25,000 bases of DNA from Armadillidium nasatum (taxonomy: Eukaryota > Arthropoda > Malacostraca > Isopoda > Armadillidiidae), in contig SEYY01022290.1 in the NCBI GenBank assembly GCA_009176605.1, positions 37,501-62,500 of the forward strand. Reading direction: 5' to 3'. How positions within the stretch are numbered: the first letter of the stretch is position 1; the number at the start of each line of letters is the position of its first letter. A program made the position numbers and the translations under genes. The notes beneath the pieces are model-generated. The model searched no databases and had not been told where the DNA came from. It worked only from the letters and a program-made list of their open reading frames with translations. This document shows positions 13,838 to 22,813 of this stretch, piece after piece.

Positions 13838-16297
13838 TTATTCTTTGTCAAGAATAGCCTTTATTCGCTGCTTCGCCAAGGCATTAGCTTGACGTTCTGA
13901 TCTTCTCGGAGGAGTCAAAGTTGCAGATGGCTCCTCTGAAGGAGGATCAAATATGTTAGAGTGAATTTCTAAAGGATATAAGTGAATGACAGCGCGAGTT
14001 ATTTCACCGTTCTTAGTAGTTAAGGAAACTGATCTAACATGTCCGTCGGGAGAAGTATGGAGTGTTTTTATGATACCTAAACGCCACTTTAGGCGAGGAC
14101 CGTCGTCCTCGATTAAAACCACATCTCCAATGGAGATGTTAGTCTTACCAGAAACATTCCACGATTGTTTTAGATTGATAAGGTAATCTTTCTCCCAGGA
14201 AGAACGAAATTTAGAGATAAGAGAGAGGAGATATCGGTAGCGTTTGTTGATCTTAACAGGGTCCATATAGGTGATATCTGTGTCCGAGAGTTCTAATGGG
14301 ATCGGTAAGGAATTTAATTTGTACCCCATTAATAAGTGAGAAGGAGTAAGGGGGTCTTCACATTGAAGTTCATCCCCCACAAAGGTAAGGGGTCGACAGT
14401 TGAGTACTGACTCAACTTCGATTAAAACAGTATAGAACTCATCATAGGATATGAAAGCTTTGTTTAAGGTGCGTTTTAAATGTAACTTTGTTATCCCTAT
14501 TAGTCTCTCGAAGAATCCGCCATAGTGACTACTACGAGCTGGATTGAACCTCCACGTGATGGAATGTTGTGATAGGAAGTCTTTGACAGAAGGTAGAGTA
14601 TGTAGTTGTTTAAGATATTGAGAAGACGCTTGAAAATAAGTAGCATTATCTGAAAAAACTATCGAAGGCACTCCACGTCTGCCCATGAAGCGACGTAACG
14701 CAAGGAGAAAGGATTCGGTACTGTTATCTAGAACAAGTTCCAGATGTACAGCTCGAGTGGTGGCACATGTAAACAAAACAATGTAACACTTAACTGTACT
14801 GGCTTTGGGAGTTTTAATGAGGAAGTAACCCGTTAAGTCGACGCCGATTACTGTAAAGGGTCTAGTATTCATTACTCTAGCTTTGGGTAACGCTGCTAAG
14901 GGGGCAGGACGGAAATGTACTGCTTGTAAACGTTTACAAAGCAAGCAAGGTCGAGTGACCTTCTTAATGGTGGTTCTCATGCGAGTGAAATAATACTTTC
15001 TGCGAATTATTAGTAGAAGTTCGGAGGTACCTAAGTGATGGTGCGATAAGTGAGTGTCCCATATGAGTAACCTCGTAAAATGACAATTAAAGGGAAGCAA
15101 AATGGGGAATTTAGTATCATATGGAAGTGAAGAGTTACTTAAACGTCTATCGCAACGAATAATTCCATCCACTAAAACTAAACTTAGTTGTTTGCATAAA
15201 GAAGTAATAGACAAATTATTTTTAAAATGGTTTAATTCGGACTCAAAAAATTCTCTCTGAATGGTTCGAATCCAATAAAGTTCAGCGTTCTGATTCTCTT
15301 CAATGGAGAATTGATGCGAGAATTTCGGTTTAATTATAGATTTATTTAAAGGTTGAGTTACATTTTTTAAATTGTTTACAAAACGAATTATTAATTTAGT
15401 GATACGCAAGGCTTTGTTTAAAGACGAGTAAGCATGCAAATTTAATATTGTAGTTTCGGGGGGATCCACTACGATAGTGGTGGCCACTACAGGAATTTCC
15501 TCATCTCCTGCAGACAATGAAGGATGATCCTTCCACACTGGCCAGCTTGGGGGATCTAAAAGCCATGGGGGACCGGAGCCCCAAAGTTTAGAAAATATAT
15601 ACTTACTATCCGACCCACGTGAAGCTAAATCAGCGGGATTACATTCGGTTGGGACATACTTCCACTCAACTGAGGGAAGGTTTTTATGGATTTCATCTAC
15701 TCTATTCTGGTTAAAGGTGGGGAGTTGTTTCTTAGAATACAACCATTGGAGCGCGACCTGACTATCGATCCAAGCGTAAATATTACGAAATACAAGGATA
15801 TTATCAAAGGTGTCAATCACAAATTTCAATATGCGCGAAGAAAGTAAAGCTCCCATTAACTCTAGTCGTGGAATGGAGAGTTCCTTGATAGGCGCAACCT
15901 TTACCTTAGAAATAAGTACATTTGAAATTGGATTGGTATCTAAACATGACACCACATAAACAACAGTGGCGTAAGCAGACCCAGATGCGTCTGAGAAAGC
16001 ATGAAGTTCTACTTCTTGTGTATGAATAAGTTGTCTGGGCAATTTGAAGTTCAAACAATTTTGAAGGTGATTGGAGATGGATTTCCACTCCTTTTGAAGA
16101 GCATCTGGAATTTTAGTATCCCAATTCAACTTTAATTTCCAAATTTTTTGTAGAAGTATTTTGCCTCTTATAACCACTGGTGACAAGACTCCTAAAGGAT
16201 CAAATATTGAGGCTACGTTTTGTAATATTTTACGTTTAGTATTAGCTTCAGAATTGAGTTTACGAGAATGGGTAAGACATGGTATCTGATTTGACAT
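13838..16297 (-). CDS. pol: BEL/Pao pol, 3' segment: RNase H, integrase, DUF5641-like tail
   Basis: Open frame of 819 codons. The first ~11 are probably not native: homology to the preceding RT frame passes in at residue 12 (RKLNSEANT), followed by the BEL-specific FDPLGVLSPVVIRGK segment. RNase H, which removes the RNA strand during reverse transcription, shows Asp103 (FSDAS), Glu146 (PRLELMG) and Asp178 (AWIDSQ). The integrase has a zinc-binding HHCC region (His416 to His420 area, Cys451 and Cys454) and the catalytic triad Asp487 (GVDLTG), Asp550 (FSDNATYF) and Glu597 (GGFFERLIG). From about residue 700 comes a DUF5641-like domain (WEKDYLINL, GDVVLIEDD, RWRLG-like LKWRLG, YPLEI). The Pro/Ser-rich, basic C-terminus ends at residue 819. 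All expected catalytic residues are intact. Confidence 0.93.
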   Translation of the reverse strand: MSNQIPCLTHSRKLNSEANTKRKILQNVASIFDPLGVLSPVVIRGKILLQKIWKLKLNWDTKIPDALQKEWKSISNHLQNCLNFKLPRQLIHTQEVELHAFSDASGSAYATVVYVVSCLDTNPISNVLISKVKVAPIKELSIPRLELMGALLSSRILKFVIDTFDNILVFRNIYAWIDSQVALQWLYSKKQLPTFNQNRVDEIHKNLPSVEWKYVPTECNPADLASRGSDSKYIFSKLWGSGPPWLLDPPSWPVWKDHPSLSAGDEEIPVVATTIVVDPPETTILNLHAYSSLNKALRITKLIIRFVNNLKNVTQPLNKSIIKPKFSHQFSIEENQNAELYWIRTIQREFFESELNHFKNNLSITSLCKQLSLVLVDGIIRCDRRLSNSSLPYDTKFPILLPFNCHFTRLLIWDTHLSHHHLGTSELLLIIRRKYYFTRMRTTIKKVTRPCLLCKRLQAVHFRPAPLAALPKARVMNTRPFTVIGVDLTGYFLIKTPKASTVKCYIVLFTCATTRAVHLELVLDNSTESFLLALRRFMGRRGVPSIVFSDNATYFQASSQYLKQLHTLPSVKDFLSQHSITWRFNPARSSHYGGFFERLIGITKLHLKRTLNKAFISYDEFYTVLIEVESVLNCRPLTFVGDELQCEDPLTPSHLLMGYKLNSLPIPLELSDTDITYMDPVKINKRYRYLLSLISKFRSSWEKDYLINLKQSWNVSGKTNISIGDVVLIEDDGPRLKWRLGIIKTLHTSPDGHVRSVSLTTKNGEITRAVIHLYPLEIHSNIFDPPSEEPSATLTPPRRSERQANALAKQRIKAILDKE

Positions 16298-17501
16298 CCC
16301 ATTCCATGCCTAACATCTTTATGAGGTGTCCCTCTATGCCTAAGTTCTGTTCCTGAAATGTAGAAGTGGCAAGGGGAGAATTAGAAGCCCACTCTCTCAA
16401 ATTGAGGCCAGCCTTGCTGAATAAAGACCGTGTATTGGTGAAATAGGATTCAATCTCTTCTTCGGTTTCAAACGTTCCAAAAAGATTGTCAACATAGATT
16501 TGTTCTAAAATGGTGTCCTTATACGCTATTTCAGACTGATTTACGTGATGATGGAGGCATGCGGCCAGTAGAAAGGGGCTACACGTCGCTCCAAACAATA
16601 CTGACTTGAAACGATACGTGGCGAGAGGAGAATGTGGATCTGAGGGGTCTCGGACCCACAAAAATCGAGTAGAGTCTCGATCTTTCTCAGTTAGACGAAT
16701 ACCCAAAAATGCCTTTTCAATATCTGAGGAAGTGGCATAAGGTTTGATACGAAATTTAAGTAGTAGTTTACCCAGATCAGTAATGAGAGAAGGACCACTA
16801 TGAAGGCAGTGGTTTAAGCTAGGATTTCCCGAGGAACAATCGTATACCAACCTCAGGGCGGTAGTTGAAGATGATTTACGAACACCATGATGTGGGAGAT
16901 AATGTAATTTTGATTCAGGATGTACAGGATTCGATGGTTTGACCTCCTCAATAAAGTCACGGGCCAATTGGTCCTTAATCACATCATCATATGATTTGAG
17001 AAGTTGAGGGCTTTCCCTCAATTTTTTCAAAACGCTATATAAACGAGACTTTGACAAGGAGTAGTTATCTGGAAGGGGAGGATGATTATCGCGCCAGGGT
17101 AAAGAAACGACGTATCTCCCATTCTCGAATCGTAGGTTATCCTTAAAGGACTCTAAGGTAGTTTTTTCAGCATCCGTAAACTGTTCGTTGGGAAGTATGC
17201 CAATGTGAGAAAGAGACCACAGACGATCTAAGTCAGTCGTGGAGTTTTGATCTGGATACTCATTTGAAACGGGTATAATTAAAGAATTGTCTTCATCAAT
17301 CGAAGACTTGGATAAAGGATCTCCTTCCTCATATGCAGTGAGAGAAAGAGTTGAGGTTTTATCATCATTAATAAATGATAAGTGAGAATTATTTATATCT
17401 TCGGTGAACTGAATCTCAGTTCCGAAATGAAGACACGACTGTAACTTGAGCGTCGGAATTACTAGAAGTGAAGGGCAGTTGTCCCCATATGATATGACCA
17501 A
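16260..17501 (-). CDS. pol: BEL/Pao pol, reverse transcriptase segment
   Basis: Open for 413 codons; the first ~22 overlap the protease frame and may not be translated in this phase. The linker has the BEL-typical RLWSLSHIGI at residues 93-102. RT fingers run through YLPHHGVRKS and LRLVYDCSS. Palm motif A is SSDIEKAF with Asp260. The catalytic motif C is YVDN (residues 336-339) instead of the usual YXDD, keeping the first Asp and replacing the second with Asn. The frame ends at a TAA after residue 413 (SYPFS), and the protein clearly continues in the +1 frame as RKLNSEAN in the next segment. This enzyme copies the element RNA into DNA in cytoplasmic particles. Confidence 0.92.
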   Translation of the reverse strand: MVISYGDNCPSLLVIPTLKLQSCLHFGTEIQFTEDINNSHLSFINDDKTSTLSLTAYEEGDPLSKSSIDEDNSLIIPVSNEYPDQNSTTDLDRLWSLSHIGILPNEQFTDAEKTTLESFKDNLRFENGRYVVSLPWRDNHPPLPDNYSLSKSRLYSVLKKLRESPQLLKSYDDVIKDQLARDFIEEVKPSNPVHPESKLHYLPHHGVRKSSSTTALRLVYDCSSGNPSLNHCLHSGPSLITDLGKLLLKFRIKPYATSSDIEKAFLGIRLTEKDRDSTRFLWVRDPSDPHSPLATYRFKSVLFGATCSPFLLAACLHHHVNQSEIAYKDTILEQIYVDNLFGTFETEEEIESYFTNTRSLFSKAGLNLREWASNSPLATSTFQEQNLGIEGHLIKMLGMEWDVKSDTMSYPFS

Positions 17502-17844
17502 GGTTAGTTTTCATTAGGTTGACGTCATGAACCTTCTCAAAAGATTTAAGAAACTTGTTTAGATGATCAGCTCCGAGCAAAATTCCAATGTCTGAAACTC
17601 TGTCGCTGGTTGGATAAGGGTTTGCGAGGGGAACATGATGTTTCCTCAACATTGTGGTAGTCTTCACCAGACCTGGAATATTCAAATCATTGGGTAAGTA
17701 GTCTACAACGACGGCAGAAACGGGAACGACTCCCTCCTTAGTCTTGATGTTAAGGGTTACAACATCATGCTCAGAAGGAGTTCCTTTATGGTTAATACCA
17801 TTAATAGCTATGTTTATTTTGGAATTAGGAACACAGTTGAACAA
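17416..17844 (-). CDS. pol: BEL/Pao pol, remainder of the aspartic protease (A17-like)
   Basis: Open frame of about 142 codons with no ATG at its start. It continues the protease domain whose catalytic segment lies at the end of the gag frame. Visible features are a PNSKINIAING strand, a DYLPND motif, the retropepsin-like DIGILLGADHL segment and the BEL-typical LGHIIWGQLP (W-G-x-L) near the end. It is in the +1 frame relative to gag, and the RT frame is in turn +1 relative to this one, with an 86-base overlap (17416-17501). The protease cleaves the Gag-Pol precursor. Whether the frame changes are mutations or recoding sites cannot be decided here. Confidence 0.85.
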   Translation of the reverse strand: MFNCVPNSKINIAINGINHKGTPSEHDVVTLNIKTKEGVVPVSAVVVDYLPNDLNIPGLVKTTTMLRKHHVPLANPYPTSDRVSDIGILLGADHLNKFLKSFEKVHDVNLMKTNLGHIIWGQLPFTSSNSDAQVTVVSSFRN

Positions 17845-17845
17845 T

Positions 17846-19438
17846 TTAGGAAATTGATCTGGTAACTAGTGTCCTTTGTGATGCTTGGTCACAAAGGGTT
17901 CGCACCATTATTGGCCTTTTATCCTTAAATATAGTCACATCGGCAATGGGTAACGCTACCCCACTGTTGTAAGATGAAAGTGTCGTCGTTACATTATTTG
18001 ATGAAGTTTGGGGGAGAGAAACGCGTACTGATTTTTGGAATTGATCACAGAGAGCGGTATGATGATCTGGGGACTTGCAATTAAAGCAAGTTTTGTTGCT
18101 TTGGCACTCATTAGTAGGGTGATATGAGGCCAAACACTTGAGACACCATTGGTGTGTCTCCGCCACTTGTTTTCTTAATTCAAGAGAGGGTAGTAAACCA
18201 CACTCAGAAGTGTAGTGTTTACTACGGCAGAATCTACATTTTACATTCGAATTAGCAGCATTGTTGTTATTCTGATTATTATTACTATTTTTATTATTAC
18301 CAGGAATTTTAACATCATTACTACCATTATTTTTGTTATTATTGTTGTTATGATTATTATTTGATTTCTGGAATGATTTAGTGGGTGGTGGAAGGTTAGT
18401 TTGTGTGGTGACTAACACAGTTGATTGCTTGGGCTTTGTCCCAGTAGTCTTCCACTTGTTGTTCGGTGAGGAGTTATTGTCAGAATTCTTGGAAGATGTC
18501 TTCTCATTTTTTGTACTGGAAGACAAGGATTGACCAGAAGCTTCTAGGACAGTTAATGTTTGATTTAAACTGTCCATCAGAGACTCCAAAGTCCAGGCAT
18601 CTTCTGATTTGTCCTTTGAGTTTTCCCAGAGGATTTTTTCTCTTATTTGAGCTGGGAGTTTTTTGGCAAGAAGCACTCCTAAAAGAGTTGAACAGCTGCC
18701 GCAATTGTTGATCATTCCTTTTGTTTTGAGGGATTCGACGTAACAATGTACCTCCGCTTTAAATTGATAAAGCTGGTGGTAATCGTATTTGGGAGCTGAT
18801 ATGTTCAGCAATTTCGATATCAAGGTCTCCTTGACCTTAGCAGGATTACCAAAGTCTCTCTTCAGTAAATTTAGAATGATCTTGTAGTTGTTGCCTGAGA
18901 CTGTGTAACCAGAAACCAATTTGAGAGCGGGACCCTTGAGACAATCTAATAGTAGATTCAACTTATTTATCTCGGAGTACCCTTTATTTTCCACATTTGT
19001 CTCAAACACTTCTATGAAATTGGAGAAAGTCAATATATCTCCATCGAAGGTTGGTAGGCGTTTAGTGGGAAGTTTGAAAGCCTCGGGTACGCGCGGGGTC
19101 TCCGAAGCGGAATTAATGGTAGGTGTGGCAGATTCTCTCTTAAGGGGTTCTAAAATTAGTTTGGTCGTTTCAATTTTATCGGTGATCGCCATATGACGCT
19201 CAAAACATTCATCGTCGTCTCTAGTGAGTGCGTCGTCATCTAAGGACTCTTGTATGATGGTATCGAACCCACTTAAGTCTGCCTCGATACCTTCTAAGGT
19301 TTTGACTAGCGCTATTAGTCTCCCCAGATGAGGTTCAGGATCGCTAATTATCCTATCTATTTCATGGACGGACTTTGTCGCTCGAGACCGTAGTAATTTT
19401 CTTTGTTTCTTCGCATTGTCTAATCTTCTTTCTCCCAT
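17846..19438 (-). CDS. gag: BEL/Pao Gag with start of protease
   Basis: 530 residues from ATG 19438. An in-frame TTG nine bases upstream is less likely as a start, and no in-frame ATG lies further up. The N-terminal ~115 residues are charged and helical. Residues about 120-300 match the DUF1759 family of BEL/Pao Gag (LPTFDGD at 129-134; LLLDCLKGPAL at 162-172). Residues 305-398 are a Ser/Lys/Asn-rich linker with long Asn runs. Three zinc knuckles follow: 401-413 (CX2CX3HX4C, one residue short), 432-445 and 451-464 (both CX2CX4HX4C), which would bind the genomic RNA. The C-terminal end already contains the protease active-site segment LCDQASQ (Asp517; Gln-Ala in place of the usual Ser/Thr-Gly). 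It stops at TAA (17848-17846), while protease homology continues in the +1 frame. Confidence 0.92.
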   Translation of the reverse strand: MGERRLDNAKKQRKLLRSRATKSVHEIDRIISDPEPHLGRLIALVKTLEGIEADLSGFDTIIQESLDDDALTRDDDECFERHMAITDKIETTKLILEPLKRESATPTINSASETPRVPEAFKLPTKRLPTFDGDILTFSNFIEVFETNVENKGYSEINKLNLLLDCLKGPALKLVSGYTVSGNNYKIILNLLKRDFGNPAKVKETLISKLLNISAPKYDYHQLYQFKAEVHCYVESLKTKGMINNCGSCSTLLGVLLAKKLPAQIREKILWENSKDKSEDAWTLESLMDSLNQTLTVLEASGQSLSSSTKNEKTSSKNSDNNSSPNNKWKTTGTKPKQSTVLVTTQTNLPPPTKSFQKSNNNHNNNNNKNNGSNDVKIPGNNKNSNNNQNNNNAANSNVKCRFCRSKHYTSECGLLPSLELRKQVAETHQWCLKCLASYHPTNECQSNKTCFNCKSPDHHTALCDQFQKSVRVSLPQTSSNNVTTTLSSYNSGVALPIADVTIFKDKRPIMVRTLCDQASQRTLVTRSIS

Positions 19439-19736
19439 ATCTGACAAGTCGTTGTTCGGATCGTTGGGGTCGTCATGATAAATTAAAGTTAACGGGATGG
19501 TTGTTTAAAATGAACTGATTAAATAACCCTATTAGATCAATTAAATTTTAACTTAAACTATGCTAAAATATAGACCTGTAAAGGTAAATTGGCCCTTTAA
19601 AATGGAGAGCTTAATTAAATAAATTGAAGTTTAATTAAAGCTCAGTTGAAATATATCAATTAAATAGATAATTGTAATTTCAAATCACAAGTCAGAACGC
19701 TTATTTTGTGATGTAAATTTCCTCTGACCTGTGATC

Positions 19737-20074
19737 GCTTAAAGTTTTTAGAGGTGTGCTCAATCAACTAGACTTAATGTAAGCAAGTCTAAAAAGAGTG
19801 AGCTTAAATTTTTAGAGGTGTGCTCAATCAACTAGACTTAATGTAAGCAAGTCTAAAAGAGTGGGCTTAAAGTTTTTAGAGGTGTGCTCAATCAACTAGA
19901 CTTAATGTAAGCAAGTCTAAAAGAGTGGGCTTAAAGTTTTTAGAGGTGTGCTCAATCAACTAGACTTAATGTAAGCAAGTCTAAAAAGAGTGAGCTTAAA
20001 TTTTTAGAGGTGTGCTCAATCAACTAGACTTAATGTAAGCAAGTCAAAAGGAGTGAGCTTAAATTTTTAGAGGT
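19737..20074 (-). repeat. Tandem array of 64-bp units with internal hairpin
   Basis: The segment GAGGTGTGCT begins at 19751, 19815, 19879, 19943 and 20007, a constant 64-bp period, with a truncated sixth copy from 20070. Each full unit contains TAGACTT and AAGTCTA separated by nine bases, a 7-bp stem (the last copy is slightly changed). Units differ at a few bases (AAAGTT or AAATTT; GTGAGC or GTGGGC). Confidence 0.93.
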
Positions 20075-20408
20075 TTCAAGTATGTGGTACAAGCATATAA
20101 CCTTAATGTAATCCACATCCACAATGTTAAACAATACTTAAGTTCTCATTAAATCCGATTGTTTATTTTCTTGTGATGTATAATCTCCTTGATTTGTAAC
20201 CGTTGTGAGTTTGGCAGACTTTATTAGGTCTGCACCGTGGTGGACGTCCCCCACAATTAAACGCACAAACAAACAAAAAAAAAGGAGAAACGGGGAGAAG
20301 AAAAAAAAATTTATTACAACCCAGTAAGAATGTTCCTGTTGAAAAGGTCGGCGTAAAATGGCAGCAAAAATAAATGAAATAATAGAAATATAACAAATAT
20401 AAAAGGGA

Positions 20409-20768
20409 AGGATCACTGCTAAGCTGCAAGCAGTTTAAAATAGCAGTAAAAAATATAAAAAATAAGATTACTGCCAAGCTGAAAATAACAGTAAAAAATA
20501 AAAATTAAAAGATTACTGCCAAGTTGAAAATAGCAGTAAAAAATATAAATTAAAAGATTACTGCCAAGTTGAAAATAGCAGTAAAAAATATAAAATAAAA
20601 GATTACTGCCAAGTTGAAAATAGCAGTAAAAAATAAATTAAAAGATTACTGCCAAGTTGAAAATAGCAGTAAAAAATATAAATTAAAAGATTACTGCCAA
20701 GTTGAAAATAGCAGCAAAAAATATAAATTAAAAGATTACTGCCAAGTTGAAAATAGAAGTAAAAAATA

Positions 20769-20775
<7 letters not shown>
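20409..20775 (-). repeat. Tandem array of ~45-bp units with internal hairpin
   Basis: About eight copies of a unit carrying ATTACTGCCAAGTTGAAAAT with AGCAGTAA after it. Most copies have TTACTGC and GCAGTAA separated by 13 bases, a perfect 7-bp stem. Period varies between about 41 and 47 bases through short indels in the A/T spacer. The first copy (20409-20450) is the most divergent, and the last has GAAGTAA, which weakens the stem. Confidence 0.92.

Positions 20776-20810
<35 letters not shown>
20774..20810. repeat. Poly(A) run in the leader
   Basis: A 37-base A run on the plus strand (poly(U) in the element RNA), directly after the 45-bp array. Confidence 0.9.
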
Positions 20811-20811
<1 letters not shown>

Positions 20812-20939
20812 AATAAAATAAAAAAAAAATAAACTAAGGATTAAGATTAGGGGAAAAGAAAAAAAAAATTTACGCTTAATTAAGAATGAATAAAATATAA
20901 ATTTTGAAAATACAGCAATTTTTTTTTTGTTTTTTTTTG

Positions 20940-21053
20940 TTTTTTTTAAATTTTTAGGTCTACCCCAAAAATATATTCTTGCAAGGATTTTTAATATATA
21001 AAAAATTAGGCCAACAATATAAAAAAAAAGGTTGCAATAGAGAATTTTAAAAA

Positions 21054-21097
<44 letters not shown>

Positions 21098-21237
21098 AAA
21101 AAAAAAAAAATTAGGCCAAAAATTTTCAGAGAGGTTTAAAAATATAAAAAAAAAAAAAAATTTAGGCCAAAAATTTTCAAAGAGAGGTTTAAAAATATAA
21201 AAAAAAATTAGGCCAAAATTTGCAAAAGTTTTAAAAA

Positions 21238-21330
<93 letters not shown>

Positions 21331-21760
21331 TAAAAAAATTTAAAAAAAAAAAATTAGGCCAAAAAATTTTCAAAAATTTAAAAAAAAAAAAAAAAATTTG
21401 CCAAAATTTGCAAAAGTTTTAAAAATATAAAAAAAATTTAGGCCAAAAGTTTGCAAAGAGAGTTTTAAAAATATAAAAAAAATGAGGCCAAATATTTGCA
21501 AGAGTTTTAAAAATATAAAAAAAAAAAAAAATTAGGCCAAAAATTTTCAAAGAGAGGTTTAAAAATATAAAAAAAAATTAGGCCAAAATTTGCAAAAGTT
21601 TTAAAAATATAAAAAAAATTTAGGCCAAAAGTTTGCAAAGAGAGTTTTAAAAATATAAAAAAAATGAGGCCAAATATTTGCAAGAGAGTTGTAAAAATAT
21701 AAAAAAAAAAAAAAATTAGGCCAAAAATTTGTAAGAGAGAGTTTTAAAAATATATAAAAA
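20940..21760 (-). repeat. Degenerate poly(A)-rich tandem array with TTAGGCCAAAA units
   Basis: Roughly a dozen units of the form TTAGGCCAAAA, then a TTTGCAAAG- or TTTTCAAAG-type segment, then GTTTTAAAAATATAAAAAA. A-runs are of very variable length, the longest at 21241-21326. A block near 21407-21516 recurs near 21585-21695, a higher-order duplication of about 178 bp. On the element strand this is U-rich. Confidence 0.85.
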
Positions 21761-21815
21761 TGAAAATCGCAATACTCCAAATGGAAATATAAATTTTAAA
21801 ATAACTGCGAAAGCG

Positions 21816-21819
<4 letters not shown>

Positions 21820-21907
<88 letters not shown>

Positions 21908-22113
21908 TTTTTTTTTTTTGTTGTTGTCGGATTATTTCCAAACAAATTTTAAAAAAAAAAGGTACTATTGTTGCTTTAAAAAAGGAGAATATATTGAAAA
22001 ATGTCGCTTAAAAAAAAGGAATATATTGAAAAATGTCGCTTTAAATTGAAAGCTTTAAAGCAGAATGTTTAGCAGAAAAAAAAATGTTTTGTCGCTTAAA
22101 AAAAAAAAAAATA

Positions 22114-22180
<67 letters not shown>
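21820..22180. repeat. Poly(A) runs and a 31-bp tandem duplication
   Basis: A run of about 83 A's (21820-21902) is followed by a T run. ATATATTGAAAAATGTCGCT occurs at 21990 and again at 22021. A second long A run is at 22118-22175. No coding potential. Confidence 0.85.
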
Positions 22181-22182
<2 letters not shown>

Positions 22183-22623
22183 AAGTTTACTGCGAATGAA
22201 AAGTGGAATAAAAGATTTGCGAATAAAAATATAGCAAATTAAAAGCAATATAAAATATTTGCAAAAATAAATTACAGTAGATTAAAGAATATTTTCAAAT
22301 AAAAAGGGGAATTTCTTCGCTTAAGAGATAACAAATGAAGGAGTGGAGAATGCGACTACAAAAAAAAATTTTTAGGTGTAGAAGTTAGAGTAAATTTTTA
22401 ATGTTGTTGTCGGATAATTCCCAAACAAATTTAAAGTAATAGTAATATTGTTGTTTTGAGATAATTCCCAAAATTTAAAATAACATCGATATTGTTGCTT
22501 TGAGATAATTCCCAAAATTTAAATTAACATCGATATTGTTGCTATGATTAAAACGGTTAAACGTTAGGTGCCAGGAAAATGGCACTAAACGACGGTTTTT
22601 AAATGCACGTTGAGCGTCAAGAT

Positions 22624-22800
22624 GTTTTCTGTGGGATAATTCCCAATGTAAAATAAGATACCAGCGAGATCTTTACTGTGGAATAATTTCCAATGTAAAA
22701 TAAGATACCAGCGAGATCGTTGCTGTGGAATAATTTCCAATGTAAATAAAGTAACAGCGAGATCTTTACTGTGGGATAATTCCCACTTTAAAATAAGTTT
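22624..22800 (-). repeat. Tandem array of ~47-bp units with a covarying hairpin
   Basis: Four units spaced 47, 47 and 46 bases carry GATACCAGCGAGATC and a short hairpin around TAAT. The stems are TGGGA/TCCCA at 22632, TGGAA/TTCCA at 22679 and 22726, and TGGGA/TCCCA at 22772. The stem base pair next to the loop side changes on both strands together. More degenerate relatives (GGATAATTCC, GAGATAATTCCC) lie upstream at 21927, 22411, 22459 and 22502. Confidence 0.85.
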
Positions 22801-22813
22801 TTATAGGGGGGGG

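Larger units (their letters stand above)
19439..22813 (-). other. Long 5' leader of the BEL/Pao element
   Basis: About 3.4 kb between the primer-binding site and the gag ATG, with no long open frame. It is built largely of tandem arrays, annotated separately: 64-bp units (19737-20074), ~45-bp units (20409-20775), poly(A)-rich units with TTAGGCC (20940-21760) and ~47-bp units (22624-22800). Non-repetitive pieces lie between. A 36-base region (20214-20254) contains two adjacent hairpins, GCAGAC/GTCTGC with an 8-base loop and GTGGTGG/CCCCCAC with one mismatch. One upstream out-of-frame ATG occurs about 30 bases before the gag start. In retroelements this region carries packaging and dimerisation signals and sometimes an IRES. 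Confidence 0.8.

Noticed and set aside
13986..14186. Plus-strand 66-codon frame inside pol
   Set aside because: Antisense shadow of the integrase/DUF5641-like coding region.
18466..18711. Plus-strand 81-codon frame and the neighbouring minus-strand 80-codon frame within gag
   Set aside because: Other-phase shadows of the gag coding region, with no independent motif.
20138..20477. Hydrophobic minus-strand frames of 92 and 104 codons in the leader
   Set aside because: Phe/Leu-rich translations of A/T-rich DNA (complement of A-runs) that overlap each other in different phases and run into the hairpin array; no family features.
20409..20775. CRISPR array
   Set aside because: The units are direct tandem repeats with no unique spacers, lie inside a eukaryotic retrotransposon leader, and have no cas genes nearby.
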